The position numbers and the translations under genes are program-made. From assembly GCA_015234525.1 (NCBI GenBank), contig JADGMX010000007.1, positions 18,366 through 82,365 of the forward strand: a stretch of DNA of 64,000 nt, in the 5' to 3' direction. The DNA comes from Flavobacterium sp. GTDB taxonomy: Bacteria; Bacteroidota; Bacteroidia; Flavobacteriales; Flavobacteriaceae. Under the pieces are notes generated by a model, which saw only the letters and a list, made by a program, of their open reading frames with translations, ran no database searches and had not been told where the DNA came from. Below are positions 8,656 through 17,082 of the stretch, piece after piece. The first letter of the stretch is position 1. The number at the start of each line of letters is the position of its first letter.

Positions 8656-10023
8656 TTACATTACGGGTTGTGTCATCAAATGCTTAACCTTTTCAAACGG
8701 TTCGGCAACAAAATGGTTTCTGTCTTTAATCTTTTCAGGGAAGCGAACGTGATATTCGAACTCGTCTCTAAAGTGTCGGATCGCTGCGGCTACAGGCCAA
8801 GCTGCTGCATCGCCAAGCGGACAGATGGTGTTTCCTTCAATTTTACGCTGAATATCCCACAGAAGATCGATGTCTTCCTCGCGGCCATGACCATTTTCGA
8901 TACGGTGTAAAACTTTTTCAAGCCATCCTGTTCCTTCACGGCACGGTGAACATTGCCCGCAGCTTTCGTGATGGTAGAATCGCGCAAAGTTCCACGTATT
9001 TCGAACAATGCAAGAGGTGTCATTGTAAACGATAAAACCGCCTGAACCAAGCATTGATCCCGTCGCAAAACCGCCGTCGCTTAATGATTCGTACGACATC
9101 ATACGGTCGTCGCCATTTGCGGTTTTATAAATTAAATGTGCAGGTAAAATTGGCACCGATGATCCTCCGGGAACTAGCGCTTTAAGCGGTCGGTCGTCCA
9201 TCATTCCGCCAAGGTATTTGTCAGAATTAATGAATTCGTAAACGCTGATGCCGAGTTCAATTTCGTATACCCCCGGATTTTTCACATGTCCGGATGCCGA
9301 TATAAGTTTTGTTCCGGTAGATTTTTCAGTTCCGATTTTTGCGTATTCCGCTCCGGTGTTGTTGACAATCCACGGCACTGTCGCAATCGACTCAACGTTG
9401 TTAACAACTGTTGGATTTGCCCAAAGTCCGCTTATAGCAGGGAATGGCGGTTTGATACGCGGATTTCCGCGTTTCCCCTCAAGGGATTCGATAAGTGCGG
9501 TTTCTTCGCCGCAGATATAAGCTCCGGCACCACAATGAACGTAAAGATCTAAGTCGTAACCGGTTCCAAGAATATTTTTTCCAAGCCAACCTGCAGCATA
9601 AGCTTCTTTGATCGCTTTTTCAAGGATTTTGTAAATCCACATGTATTCGCCTCGGATATAGATATATGACAAGTGAGCTTCAAGCGCAAAACTTGCGGTG
9701 ATCATTCCTTCTACCAGTAGATGCGGAATGTGTTCCATTAAATACCTATCCTTAAACGTACCCGGTTCAGATTCGTCGGCGTTACATACGAGATGTCTTG
9801 GATTCCCCGACTTTTTGTCGATGAAACTCCACTTCATTCCCATTGGGAATCCTGCCCCACCGCGACCTTTGAGCTGCGAGTTTTTGACTTCAGTCACAAC
9901 TTCTTCAGGCGTCATCGATTTAAGCGCTTTCTCAACAGAAGCATATCCGCCTTCACGACGATAAACCTCATACGTTTTTATCCCCGGGACATTGATTTTA
10001 TCTAAAAGTATTTGTTTTGACAT
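8656..10023 (-). CDS. nuoF: NADH-quinone oxidoreductase subunit F (NADH- and FMN-binding)
   Basis: A 455-residue subunit that oxidises NADH through FMN and the N3 4Fe-4S cluster. The glycine-rich FMN loop is at residues 53-60 (GRGGAGFP). The NADH site includes GAGAYICGEETALIESLEG at about 165-183. The N3 ligands are C355, C358, C361 and C401 in ESCGQCSPC and ICPLGD. It starts 1 bp after the nuoE stop. The 50-bp gap to nuoG contains a short GCTCCGCGGAGC palindrome. Confidence 0.97.
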   Translation of the reverse strand: MSKQILLDKINVPGIKTYEVYRREGGYASVEKALKSMTPEEVVTEVKNSQLKGRGGAGFPMGMKWSFIDKKSGNPRHLVCNADESEPGTFKDRYLMEHIPHLLVEGMITASFALEAHLSYIYIRGEYMWIYKILEKAIKEAYAAGWLGKNILGTGYDLDLYVHCGAGAYICGEETALIESLEGKRGNPRIKPPFPAISGLWANPTVVNNVESIATVPWIVNNTGAEYAKIGTEKSTGTKLISASGHVKNPGVYEIELGISVYEFINSDKYLGGMMDDRPLKALVPGGSSVPILPAHLIYKTANGDDRMMSYESLSDGGFATGSMLGSGGFIVYNDTSCIVRNTWNFARFYHHESCGQCSPCREGTGWLEKVLHRIENGHGREEDIDLLWDIQRKIEGNTICPLGDAAAWPVAAAIRHFRDEFEYHVRFPEKIKDRNHFVAEPFEKVKHLMTQPVM

Positions 10024-10024
10024 G

Positions 10025-10549
10025 CTAGTGTAAGCTGATTTTATTGTCTTTACAGTCTGTAATAAGCTGGTCGATCTTTTCTTTTGTCAGGTGTTCCTGA
10101 TATGAATCGCCGAGTTGCAACATCGGAGCGTATCCGCAAGCACCAAGACATTCCACACCGACTACAGTAAAATTGCCATCCGGAGTTGTCTCACCTTTTT
10201 GGATACCCAGTTTATCGCAAGTGTATTCAAGCATATCTTCTGCGCCACGCAGGCAACAAGGCGAAGTCATGCAGAATTCGAACATGTACTTTCCGATCGG
10301 TTTGCGGTTGAACATGGTATAAAACGAAACCACCTCGTAAACCTCGACCGGTTTAATTCCGATGATTTCGGCAACTTTGTCCATCAATTCGATGCTTAGC
10401 CAATTATCGTGTGCATCCTGAACTTCGTGTAAAACCGGCAAAAGCGCCGACTTTCGCTTGTCAGAAGGATAATGACCAATCAATTCGCTGATCCTTGCCA
10501 AAAGTTCAGGTGTAAAATTTATTACCTGTTTGTGATTTACACTTTCCAT
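10025..10549 (-). CDS. nuoE: NADH-quinone oxidoreductase subunit E (2Fe-2S)
   Basis: A 174-residue thioredoxin-fold ferredoxin that carries the N1a 2Fe-2S cluster next to NuoF. Ligands are C93, C98 (an extra Cys follows at 99), C134 and C138, in EFCMTSPC and ECLGACG. I chose the ATG giving MESVNHKQ, which fits flavobacterial homologues; an in-frame ATG seven codons upstream (10570) is also possible. It lies between nuoD and nuoF with short gaps. Confidence 0.94.
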   Translation of the reverse strand: MESVNHKQVINFTPELLARISELIGHYPSDKRKSALLPVLHEVQDAHDNWLSIELMDKVAEIIGIKPVEVYEVVSFYTMFNRKPIGKYMFEFCMTSPCCLRGAEDMLEYTCDKLGIQKGETTPDGNFTVVGVECLGACGYAPMLQLGDSYQEHLTKEKIDQLITDCKDNKISLH

Positions 10550-10586
10550 TTTATATATCATTCGGCTCAAGGCCGGAATTTAAGTA

Positions 10587-11822
10587 TTAAGCGTCTAGTT
10601 CACCAGCGATTACGTTCATGCTAGACAGTGTTGCAATTGCATCTGACAGCATTCCGCCTTTGACCATCTCGTTAAAAGCCTGGTAGTAAATAAAGCACGG
10701 TCTTCTGAAGTGCAATCTGTATGGTGTGCGACTTCCGTCAGTGATCAGATAAAAGCCAAGTTCACCATTTCCTCCTTCAACCGGATGGTACACTTCGGTA
10801 ACCGGAACAGGCACTTCGCCCATAACGATTTTAAAGTGATAGATGAGCGCTTCCATATTGTGGTACACTTCGTCTTTTGGCGGAAGATAGTAGTCCGGAA
10901 CATTTGCGTGATACGGACCTTCCGGTAGTTTCTCGAGCGCTTGTCTGATAATCTTGATGCTTTCGTGAACTTCGGCGTTTCGGACACAGAATCGATCGTA
11001 AGTATCGCCCGATTTTCCAACCGGAATGTCAAATTCGAAATCTTCGTATGAGCTATAAGGCTGCATCACGCGGATGTCGTAATCAACACCTGTTGCCCGA
11101 AGGTTCGGACCTGTAAAACCGTAGTTAATGGCGCGTTCGGCAGAAATGGCGCCAACGTTAATGGTACGATCCATGAAGATTCTGTTGCGAAGAAGTAAAT
11201 TTTCGAATTCGCTCCAAACAGCCGGGAATTCTTCAAGGAAGTCGTTTATTTTTTTGAAGGCAAGCGGACTCCAATCACGCTCAAATCCGCCGATGCGCCC
11301 CATATTTGTGGTAAGTCGCGCGCCGCAGATTTCCTCGTAAATTTCATAAATTTTTTCGCGATACTGGAAAACATATAGAAATCCGGTAAGCGCTCCGGTA
11401 TCAACACCAACAACTGAATTACAGATGATGTGATCGGCGATACGTGCAAGTTCCATGATAATAACGCGAAGGTATTGAACGCGTTTTGGGACTTCAATAT
11501 TTAGCGCCTTCTCTAAAGTCATCCACCAACCCATGTTGTTAATTGGCGATGAACAATAATTCAAGCGATCCGTTAGCGGGGTAATTTGATAGAAAGGCCT
11601 GTTTTCAGCGATTTTTTCAAAAGCACGGTGGATGTAACCAACTGTTCCTTCGCCATCGATGATACGCTCACCATCCATCAGCAGGATATTTTGGAAAATA
11701 CCGTGCGTTGCTGGGTGCGTTGGACCGAGGTTTAGGATCGAAAGTTCGCTGCCGTCTTCGTTTTGCCGTTGTTTGATAATATCGGCATATCGCAATTCAG
11801 GAGGTAATAATAAGTCTGACAT
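10587..11822 (-). CDS. nuoD: NADH-quinone oxidoreductase subunit D (49 kDa)
   Basis: The quinone-site subunit of complex I, homologous to the large subunit of NiFe hydrogenases but without its metal ligands. Conserved segments include LGPTHPATHGIFQN near the N-terminus, holding the quinone-site histidines; RLTTNMGRIGGFERDW; and the C-terminal RLHFRRPCFIYYQ. The longest reading frame starts at 11909, which would overlap nuoC by about 65 bp. The MSDLLLPPELRYADI start at 11822 gives 411 residues, leaves a 22-bp gap and matches the family N-terminus, so I chose it. Confidence 0.95.
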   Translation of the reverse strand: MSDLLLPPELRYADIIKQRQNEDGSELSILNLGPTHPATHGIFQNILLMDGERIIDGEGTVGYIHRAFEKIAENRPFYQITPLTDRLNYCSSPINNMGWWMTLEKALNIEVPKRVQYLRVIIMELARIADHIICNSVVGVDTGALTGFLYVFQYREKIYEIYEEICGARLTTNMGRIGGFERDWSPLAFKKINDFLEEFPAVWSEFENLLLRNRIFMDRTINVGAISAERAINYGFTGPNLRATGVDYDIRVMQPYSSYEDFEFDIPVGKSGDTYDRFCVRNAEVHESIKIIRQALEKLPEGPYHANVPDYYLPPKDEVYHNMEALIYHFKIVMGEVPVPVTEVYHPVEGGNGELGFYLITDGSRTPYRLHFRRPCFIYYQAFNEMVKGGMLSDAIATLSSMNVIAGELDA

Positions 11823-11844
11823 TATATATGATTCAGGGGCATTA

Positions 11845-12366
11845 TTAGCAATTGTCTGTTGTTCTTCCGAAGAAGCGGTCATCTTTATCGGTACGTCCGC
11901 CGTCTTCAAGCGGAAATTCCTTCCGGAGAGGGAACGAAGTCATTTCGTCCATATTCAAAATTCGCTTTAATTGCGGATGGTTTTTAAAGACGATCCCGTA
12001 GAAATCGTACGTTTCTCTTTCCTGCCAGTTTGCACCTGAGAAGAGATCGACAACCGAATCAATTTCAGGATTAGCCGCATTCAAAAAGCACTTGATTCTG
12101 ATTCGGATATTATCTACCCAGTTGTGCATATGATAAACCACTGCAAACTGACGATCGGCTTCGGCGTCAGGATAGTGGACTCCACATACGTCGGTTAGAA
12201 AATTAAACCGCATTTCAGGGTCTTCCTTTAAAAACGTCATTACTTCTAAAATCTGGTCCGGCTTTATCTCAAAAGAAAGAATGTCGTGTTGCTGCATAAA
12301 ATGGTCAGCAACAGATCCGAATTTATCGGTAAGGGCGTTTTGTATTTGAAGGTTATCTAGAGCCAT
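11845..12366 (-). CDS. nuoC: NADH-quinone oxidoreductase subunit C (30 kDa)
   Basis: A 173-residue peripheral-arm subunit at the NuoD/NuoB interface; it has no cofactor. The family motif ERETYDFYGIVFKNHPQLKRIL, followed by PLRKEFPLEDGGRTDKDDRFF, is intact at the C-terminus. In some bacteria nuoC is fused to nuoD; here they are separate. It follows nuoB by 4 bp. Confidence 0.95.
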   Translation of the reverse strand: MALDNLQIQNALTDKFGSVADHFMQQHDILSFEIKPDQILEVMTFLKEDPEMRFNFLTDVCGVHYPDAEADRQFAVVYHMHNWVDNIRIRIKCFLNAANPEIDSVVDLFSGANWQERETYDFYGIVFKNHPQLKRILNMDEMTSFPLRKEFPLEDGGRTDKDDRFFGRTTDNC

Positions 12367-12370
12367 TATA

Positions 12371-12919
12371 CTATTTGATGTTATAAGAAGCTAAAAGTTC
12401 GGTGTATTCCGGTGAACTTCTTCTGCGAACAGATTCTGATTTAACGATTTCCTGCAACTGCATGATTCCGTCCAGGATTTGTTCCGGTCTTGGTGGGCAA
12501 CCTGGTACGTAAACATCAACCGGGATAATTTTGTCGATGCCTTGTAAGACAGAGTAAGTGTCAAAAATTCCGCCTGACGAAGCGCATGCTCCTACGGCAA
12601 TCACCCAACGAGGCTCAGCCATTTGTTCGTATACCTGACGTAAGATCGGCGCCATTTTCTTGGCAATCGTTCCCATTACGAGCAACATATCGGCTTGACG
12701 TGGCGAGAAACTCATTCGTTCTGAACCGAAACGGGCTACATCGTAATGTGCCGCCATGGTTGCCATGAACTCAATTCCGCAGCATGATGTTGCAAACGGC
12801 AGCGGCCAAAGTGAATTGGCGCGTGCTAATCCGACCACATCACTAAGTTTTGTGGCAAAAAATCCTTCGCCTGAAAATCCTTCAGGTGGTTCAACTATAT
12901 TGTGTTTTGAATCGCTCAT
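12371..12919 (-). CDS. nuoB: NADH-quinone oxidoreductase subunit B (cluster N2)
   Basis: A 182-residue subunit that carries the terminal N2 4Fe-4S cluster, which reduces quinone. The ligands are the tandem cysteines C46-C47 (TSCCGIEFM), C112 ([11 protein letters not shown]) and C141 (VPGCPPRPE). All are present and the length is normal. An 85-bp gap separates it from nuoA. Confidence 0.97.
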   Translation of the reverse strand: MSDSKHNIVEPPEGFSGEGFFATKLSDVVGLARANSLWPLPFATSCCGIEFMATMAAHYDVARFGSERMSFSPRQADMLLVMGTIAKKMAPILRQVYEQMAEPRWVIAVGACASSGGIFDTYSVLQGIDKIIPVDVYVPGCPPRPEQILDGIMQLQEIVKSESVRRRSSPEYTELLASYNIK

Positions 12920-13004
12920 AATTATTTTTTCTTAGTTTAAATCTGGCGTTAGTATCCTGATTTAAACGTGTAAAGCGTCAATTTATTGAATTTTAACGTG
13001 CTAA

Positions 13005-13370
13005 TTAATCCCATTCCAGCGCTTTCTTCTTGATTACGTAGAAGAAGCCAACAAGGAGTAAAGTCATGAAAATTGACATTTTGATCATTCCTTCGACCCC
13101 CATTTCTCTGAAATTTACTGCCCAAGGATAAAGGAAAATTACTTCGACGTCGAACAAAACGAATAGAATTGCGACAAGGAAGTATTTTACTGAAAACGGG
13201 ATTCGGGCGTTACCAATGGATTCAATACCGCATTCGAAGTTCTTGTCCTTGGAAGCGGATTTACGGCGAGGTCCCAGAAAACCTGAGATTATGATGGTAG
13301 TAACAACAAAACCGACAGCAAGTAAAAATTGCATTAATATCGGAAAATAGTCAGCTTGATTCGTTTGCAT
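13005..13370 (-). CDS. nuoA: NADH-quinone oxidoreductase subunit A
   Basis: A 121-residue subunit with three membrane helices and a loop that reaches the quinone cavity. The loop contains the conserved CGIESIGNARIPFSVKYFLV segment, with the reactive cysteine known from ND3; the next helix has FVLFDVEVIFLYPWA, with conserved acidic residues. It is the first gene of the 14-gene nuo operon, and a consensus promoter lies just upstream. Confidence 0.96.
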   Translation of the reverse strand: MQTNQADYFPILMQFLLAVGFVVTTIIISGFLGPRRKSASKDKNFECGIESIGNARIPFSVKYFLVAILFVLFDVEVIFLYPWAVNFREMGVEGMIKMSIFMTLLLVGFFYVIKKKALEWD

Positions 13371-13394
13371 CGCGTCTTAGTAAAAATTTAACGG

Positions 13395-13426
13395 CAAATA
13401 TACATTTCATAAGTTGAAAATACAAT
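13395..13426 (-). promoter_or_regulatory. Bacteroidota-type promoter of the nuo operon
   Basis: On the minus strand TATATTTG (plus-strand 13395-13402) matches the -7 consensus TAnnTTTG exactly. An ATTG -33 element (plus-strand 13423-13426) lies 20 bp further upstream. It sits about 25 bp before the nuoA start, which implies a very short leader. Confidence 0.7.
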
Positions 13427-13481
13427 CGAAAGTAGGTTTAGATTTTCCATTCGAAATGAGCGCTAAAAAAAAGGTAGTCAT

Positions 13482-13518
13482 AAAAAAAACGCTCCGAAAA
13501 TCGGAACGTTCTTTTTTA
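13482..13518 (-). terminator. Rho-independent terminator of the cold-shock gene
   Basis: Minus-strand stem AACGTTCCGA / TCGGAGCGTT with one mismatch and a 3-base loop, followed by a run of T. It lies 26 bp after the csp stop codon. Confidence 0.8.
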
Positions 13519-13543
13519 ATTTGGCAACAAAAAATATATATTT

Positions 13544-13744
13544 TTAGTCCTCCATGGTAGTTACTTGAGCAGCAACTTTACCTTTTCGTCCTTCTTCTTC
13601 TTCATAGCTAACTCTGTCACCTTCACGAAGTTCTTCCGCTCTAATTCCTGAAGCATGAACAAAGATGTCTTTTCCTGTTTCTTCATCTGTAATGAATCCG
13701 TAACCTTTTGACTCATTGAAAAATTTAACTGTACCTGTACGCAT
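13544..13744 (-). CDS. Cold-shock domain protein (CspA family)
   Basis: A 66-residue single cold-shock domain, the usual size for a stand-alone RNA chaperone. The RNP1-like KGYGFITDEE and RNP2-like DIFVHASGI motifs are intact. It is monocistronic, with its own promoter (TACATTTG, plus-strand 13774-13781) and terminator. In this family the protein melts mRNA secondary structure; nothing in the sequence shows whether this copy is cold-induced. Confidence 0.95.
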   Translation of the reverse strand: MRTGTVKFFNESKGYGFITDEETGKDIFVHASGIRAEELREGDRVSYEEEEGRKGKVAAQVTTMED

Positions 13745-13773
13745 TGTAATTGTAATAATAATTTATAATGGGG

Positions 13774-13803
13774 CAAATGTAGGCTTTAAAATGATACGCA
13801 AAA
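13774..13803 (-). promoter_or_regulatory. Promoter of the cold-shock gene
   Basis: The minus strand shows TACATTTG, an exact TAnnTTTG, with TTTTG 17 bp further upstream, slightly short of the usual 18-20 bp. It lies 30 bp before the csp start, so the leader is short and not the long cold-box type. The rest of the gap to 14025 shows no convincing gene. Confidence 0.6.
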
Positions 13804-14025
13804 CATTTTTGATAAAAATAAACGCGTTTTGAACGATTTTTTTTCGGGGCAAGACCTTGATAATCAAAAATGTATTGATGGGAGCTTGCCAAATCTGACT
13901 TAAGCGTGTTTATGCATCTGGTCAATTCATTCGGGTTAAGGGCAATTCGCCGCACGGCTCGAAACCAGAACATTTATTATTCACACGAATTATTTTCTGA
14001 AATCTTCCAAGTTAACTTTATGCGA

Positions 14026-14745
14026 TTATTGATAGACCCTTTTCCATGTGCTGTCTGCCACGTTTAAGTTTTTTAAGAAATGTAGCGAGTGGCGATTCCC
14101 ATATAGTAATGCGATCTGATTGCTTTTTGATTTTAGTATTTTATCAATTAAGTATTGATCTCGAAGGGTCAACAACAAGTAATTCTGTTTAGCGCGATCC
14201 ACTTTTCCGCACTTGTATTTTTGGCCTAATTTAGTATTGAGGTCGCACTCGTCAAGAACTATTGGCCCCCGATTTTGTTCGTAAAAATAAATTAGAGAAT
14301 CTAGCGAAAGGTCGGCCCGAATATCTACATCCACTCGTAAGCCGGTGTTTTCCGGAGTTTGGTCAATCATGCCTTTAACGCGGAACTTCTTCGTATCGTT
14401 ATTGGTTGAGTCGAGATACGCGGTAAGATGAATACCGATGATTTTCCTCAACTTTTTTTGAATGACTTCCAATTTTTCCTTCTCCATTGTGGTGTCTATT
14501 GCGATGCCTTCGTACATAATTGTATAACCCGAAGCTCTAAGAGAATCTATATCTTGTTTTATTCTTTTATAGTAGTCGGGTTGATTGATATGCATCACAC
14601 CAATGAAAGCCACATCTTTTGATCCATTCGAAAACTTTTGAATCCGATAGATTTTGTTTACCAGATTTGACTTAATTCGAACAAGCGATTTTGCGCATGA
14701 GCATAAAACAAATGCTAAAACGCAAGCTATCAGGTATTTTTTCAT
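14026..14745 (-). CDS. TraB/TIKI-superfamily-like lipoprotein (paralogue 1)
   Basis: A 239-residue lipoprotein with lipobox LCSC (lipidated C17). I do not recognise a named family, but the pattern fits the TraB/PrgY-TIKI-ChaN-EreA fold: FIGVMH (H52) after strand 1, MYEG (E79), LRDQYL (R195) and a late GNRH (H219), matching the GxxH, E, R(N/D) and GxxH positions of TIKI-type proteins. Two cysteines common to all three paralogues (about C167 and C179) could form a disulfide. It is 93 bp after paralogue 2 and last in the cluster. Known relatives are metal-dependent peptidases or haem-related proteins; the substrate here is unknown. The superfamily call is by motif reading only. Confidence 0.7.
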   Translation of the reverse strand: MKKYLIACVLAFVLCSCAKSLVRIKSNLVNKIYRIQKFSNGSKDVAFIGVMHINQPDYYKRIKQDIDSLRASGYTIMYEGIAIDTTMEKEKLEVIQKKLRKIIGIHLTAYLDSTNNDTKKFRVKGMIDQTPENTGLRVDVDIRADLSLDSLIYFYEQNRGPIVLDECDLNTKLGQKYKCGKVDRAKQNYLLLTLRDQYLIDKILKSKSNQIALLYGNRHSLHFLKNLNVADSTWKRVYQ

Positions 14746-14838
14746 ACTATATATTATTAGGATTTTAAATAGTTACACCTTAAATCTCCCGATCTCAAAC
14801 CACTGATGATAAAATGGCATTTACCAATTGCTAACTTT

Positions 14839-15540
14839 TCAATTATATGCATGAGTTATCGTATAGCTGCTTTCATGCTTTTTAAGTTTTTCATACAAAT
14901 CTTGTCGATGTGCAGCTCCAAATAGCACCGCGATCTTATTGTTAGGGTGCCGAATGATTTCTGCCAATAATTTATTGTCGCTTAGTGTCTGAGTCATAAA
15001 TATAATGTTTTGCCGATCGGTTTTTGTGCAGGAATAGTTATTATCCAACCGGGTTTGATAATCGCATTTTGATAAGATTATTGGCCCCTTGAGTTCTTCA
15101 TATTTTAGTACTATGCTGTCTATGCTATAATCCGCACAAATATCTTCATCGTATCGTGATCGTTCGATGACGCCGTCGACTTTGAATATATTGGCAATTA
15201 TGTTTGTCGCATCCAAATATGCCGAGAGGTTAAAGCCTGTGACGCGTCGAAATTTCCTTCGGATTACATCTTCCACCACGCTGTCTTTTGTGCCGATATG
15301 AACACCTTCATACATTATAGTGTATCCGTAATTCCTAAGTGAATCGATATCACGTCTGAATTTCGCAAGATCCTTCGGTTTGTTAAGGTGCTTAATGCCA
15401 ACAAATGCGACATTTTTAGTCCCATTTGTGATTTGCATTATCTTGTAATGTTTTTCTCGGCCGGCCATGCTTAGCCGATTGGAAGGCCTGGTACATGAGG
15501 CTAGAAGGAGTAAGCTACAAAGTAAGATTAACTTTTGCAT
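14839..15540 (-). CDS. TraB/TIKI-superfamily-like lipoprotein (paralogue 2)
   Basis: I chose the internal ATG at 15540 because it gives a clean signal peptide ending in lipobox LASC (C16); an upstream in-frame ATG at 15573 would put 11 odd residues before it. The 233-residue product repeats the pattern of its neighbours: GIKH (H51), MYEG (E78), the shared KCDYQTRL / SCTK cysteine segment and a late GAAH. It is the most diverged of the three. Where the others have LR(D/N)xYL it has LSDNKLL, so the usual arginine is absent, and activity may be changed or lost. It begins 36 bp after paralogue 3. Confidence 0.68.
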   Translation of the reverse strand: MQKLILLCSLLLLASCTRPSNRLSMAGREKHYKIMQITNGTKNVAFVGIKHLNKPKDLAKFRRDIDSLRNYGYTIMYEGVHIGTKDSVVEDVIRRKFRRVTGFNLSAYLDATNIIANIFKVDGVIERSRYDEDICADYSIDSIVLKYEELKGPIILSKCDYQTRLDNNYSCTKTDRQNIIFMTQTLSDNKLLAEIIRHPNNKIAVLFGAAHRQDLYEKLKKHESSYTITHAYN

Positions 15541-15576
15541 AAAGCCGGTGGTGTCGATTATACTGAATTGCATCCA

Positions 15577-16302
15577 CTATTGAATAGGCAGCAGTTTCCA
15601 TTTGGGATCATGTTGCTTAAGATTGTGTAATAAGCCATATTTGTGCTGATTACCATATAAAATGGCAATTTTATTGTTAGTATGGGTGAGGACAGTATTT
15701 GTTAAATATTCATTTCGTAAGGTTAAAAGCAAGTAGTTGAAGTTATCCTTTTCTCTTTTCGAGCACTTGTATTTTTCGCCAAGTTTTGTTTCAAGGTCGC
15801 ATTTAGTTAATATGATCGGACCTTTTCTCTCTTCATATAACGTAATCAATTGTTCGAGAGAGAGATCGGCATGATGATCAGTTAGCCTATTTATTCCGGT
15901 ATTTTCAGAAGTTTGATTTACAAATCCTTTCACGTTGAAGCTTTTCATATCTTGGTTTGTACTGTCGATATAGTTAGTGGTATGAACACCGAGAACCTTC
16001 CTCAGTTTTCTGTCTAAAAGTTCTTGACGCTCTTTGGTTTGAGGAGAATCAGTAGTTAAAATTCCCTCATACATAATAGAATATCCAACAGCCCGCAATG
16101 AGTCAATGTCTTTCTTGATCTTTTGATAGTACTCTGGAGTATTTATGTGTATAACTCCAATATAAACTATCATTTTCTCTCCATTTGTCATTCTGTCGAC
16201 CATATACCTTTTGTTCATCCAATTTCCTCTCAAAGAATAGATCGATTTTGCGCATGAACATAAGACAATTGCTAGAATACAGGCTGTTAGATATTTTTTC
16301 AT
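15577..16302 (-). CDS. TraB/TIKI-superfamily-like lipoprotein (paralogue 3)
   Basis: A 241-residue lipoprotein (lipobox LCSC, C17). Its signal peptide is nearly identical to that of paralogue 1 (MKKYLTACILAIVLCSCAKS), which points to a recent duplication of that pair. The motif residues are all present: GVIH (H52), MYEG (E79), LRNEYL and GNQH. The conserved GPIILTKCDLETKL / KCSK segment is shared. It starts 4 bp after the secreted twin-CX3C gene, so the two are almost certainly co-transcribed. The function is unknown. Confidence 0.7.
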   Translation of the reverse strand: MKKYLTACILAIVLCSCAKSIYSLRGNWMNKRYMVDRMTNGEKMIVYIGVIHINTPEYYQKIKKDIDSLRAVGYSIMYEGILTTDSPQTKERQELLDRKLRKVLGVHTTNYIDSTNQDMKSFNVKGFVNQTSENTGINRLTDHHADLSLEQLITLYEERKGPIILTKCDLETKLGEKYKCSKREKDNFNYLLLTLRNEYLTNTVLTHTNNKIAILYGNQHKYGLLHNLKQHDPKWKLLPIQ

Positions 16303-16306
16303 TTTT

Positions 16307-16801
16307 CTATTGTTTTAAAAACGGACTTACTACTTCGATAACTTTTATGCCAACTTCAATTACTCTGATTGTCGTGCCCAACCAACACCCAAATTTACAA
16401 CTTCCTCTTCCTCTAATTTTTTCGCCATTGGCATCGGTGTAGTTTTCATTACACCAAGCAAGACAGGCGGTTAAACCTTCTGGAACTTCAGAATTTTTTG
16501 TTTTTGCGCTGGCGGTCACTAGCGCATCTGCCTTGAACTTTCCAACAGTTAGAATGTTTTCAGTAAACTCCATGGTAATGAGTCCCTCACCTTTGTCCGG
16601 AATAACCATTCTGACTTTTCCCTTTTGCGAAACTTTTCCATCCTTTGATTTCACCATTACGTCCTTAGTGATGGTCTCATAGGTCGTTGTCCGAGTCGTG
16701 TACTTGCTTTGCATTGAAGCCGGCAAATCCATTTTTACATACGTTTGTGCGATAGAGGTAGTGCTGATCAATACAGCAATTAAGAATAATAAATTTTTCA
16801 T
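16307..16801 (-). CDS. Small secreted protein with twin CX3C motif, unknown function
   Basis: A 164-residue protein with a Sec signal peptide (cut after about residue 19, SIAQ). The middle part is beta-rich with a conserved-looking VKSKDGKVSQKGKVRMV stretch. The C-terminal 55 residues are distinct: C113-x3-C117, a 17-residue loop and C135-x3-C139, then an amphipathic tail rich in Ile and Val. A CX3C-loop-CX3C layout can form a disulfide-pinned helical hairpin. It is the first gene of the cluster with the three TraB-like lipoproteins (4-bp gap). I do not recognise a family. It could be a peptide precursor, a partner or a substrate of those lipoproteins, but this is inference only. The 281-bp gap upstream shows no consensus promoter. 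Confidence 0.6.
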   Translation of the reverse strand: MKNLLFLIAVLISTTSIAQTYVKMDLPASMQSKYTTRTTTYETITKDVMVKSKDGKVSQKGKVRMVIPDKGEGLITMEFTENILTVGKFKADALVTASAKTKNSEVPEGLTACLAWCNENYTDANGEKIRGRGSCKFGCWLGTTIRVIEVGIKVIEVVSPFLKQ

Positions 16802-17035
16802 GATACTTAGATTTGTGCGAGCATCGCCCGCGGGTTTTTCGTTTCTTTAAATAAAAATTTTCGTGGCGGATAAAATACTTTTCATCACTTCGCCGGTTGG
16901 CCCCTTGTTGTCATCTGGTTGGTTATTTAGGTTTGTATTGTAAAACTACTGAACATCAGCCTGTTGCTATATGGTATTACCGTAGATAATGTTAAAGTCT
17001 GATTTTATTTACCCTCTAATCGTTCATATACGGGC

Positions 17036-17065
17036 AAAAAAAAAGCCCGCATCAAGCGGACTTTT
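17036..17065 (-). terminator. Rho-independent terminator of aspS
   Basis: Minus-strand stem GTCCGC / GCGGGC (one G-T pair) with a 5-base loop, followed by nine T. It starts about 18 bp after the aspS stop. Confidence 0.82.
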
Positions 17066-17082
17066 ATAAAATTTTGAGTTTT

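Noticed and set aside
11823..11909. Longer nuoD start at 11909
   Set aside because: It would overlap nuoC by 65 bp; MSDLLLPPE at 11822 matches the family start.
13725..13973. 82-codon minus-strand frame between csp and the lipoprotein cluster
   Set aside because: It overlaps the csp start and promoter, has a Tyr/Asn-rich tail from A+T-rich DNA and no signal, domain or promoter of its own.
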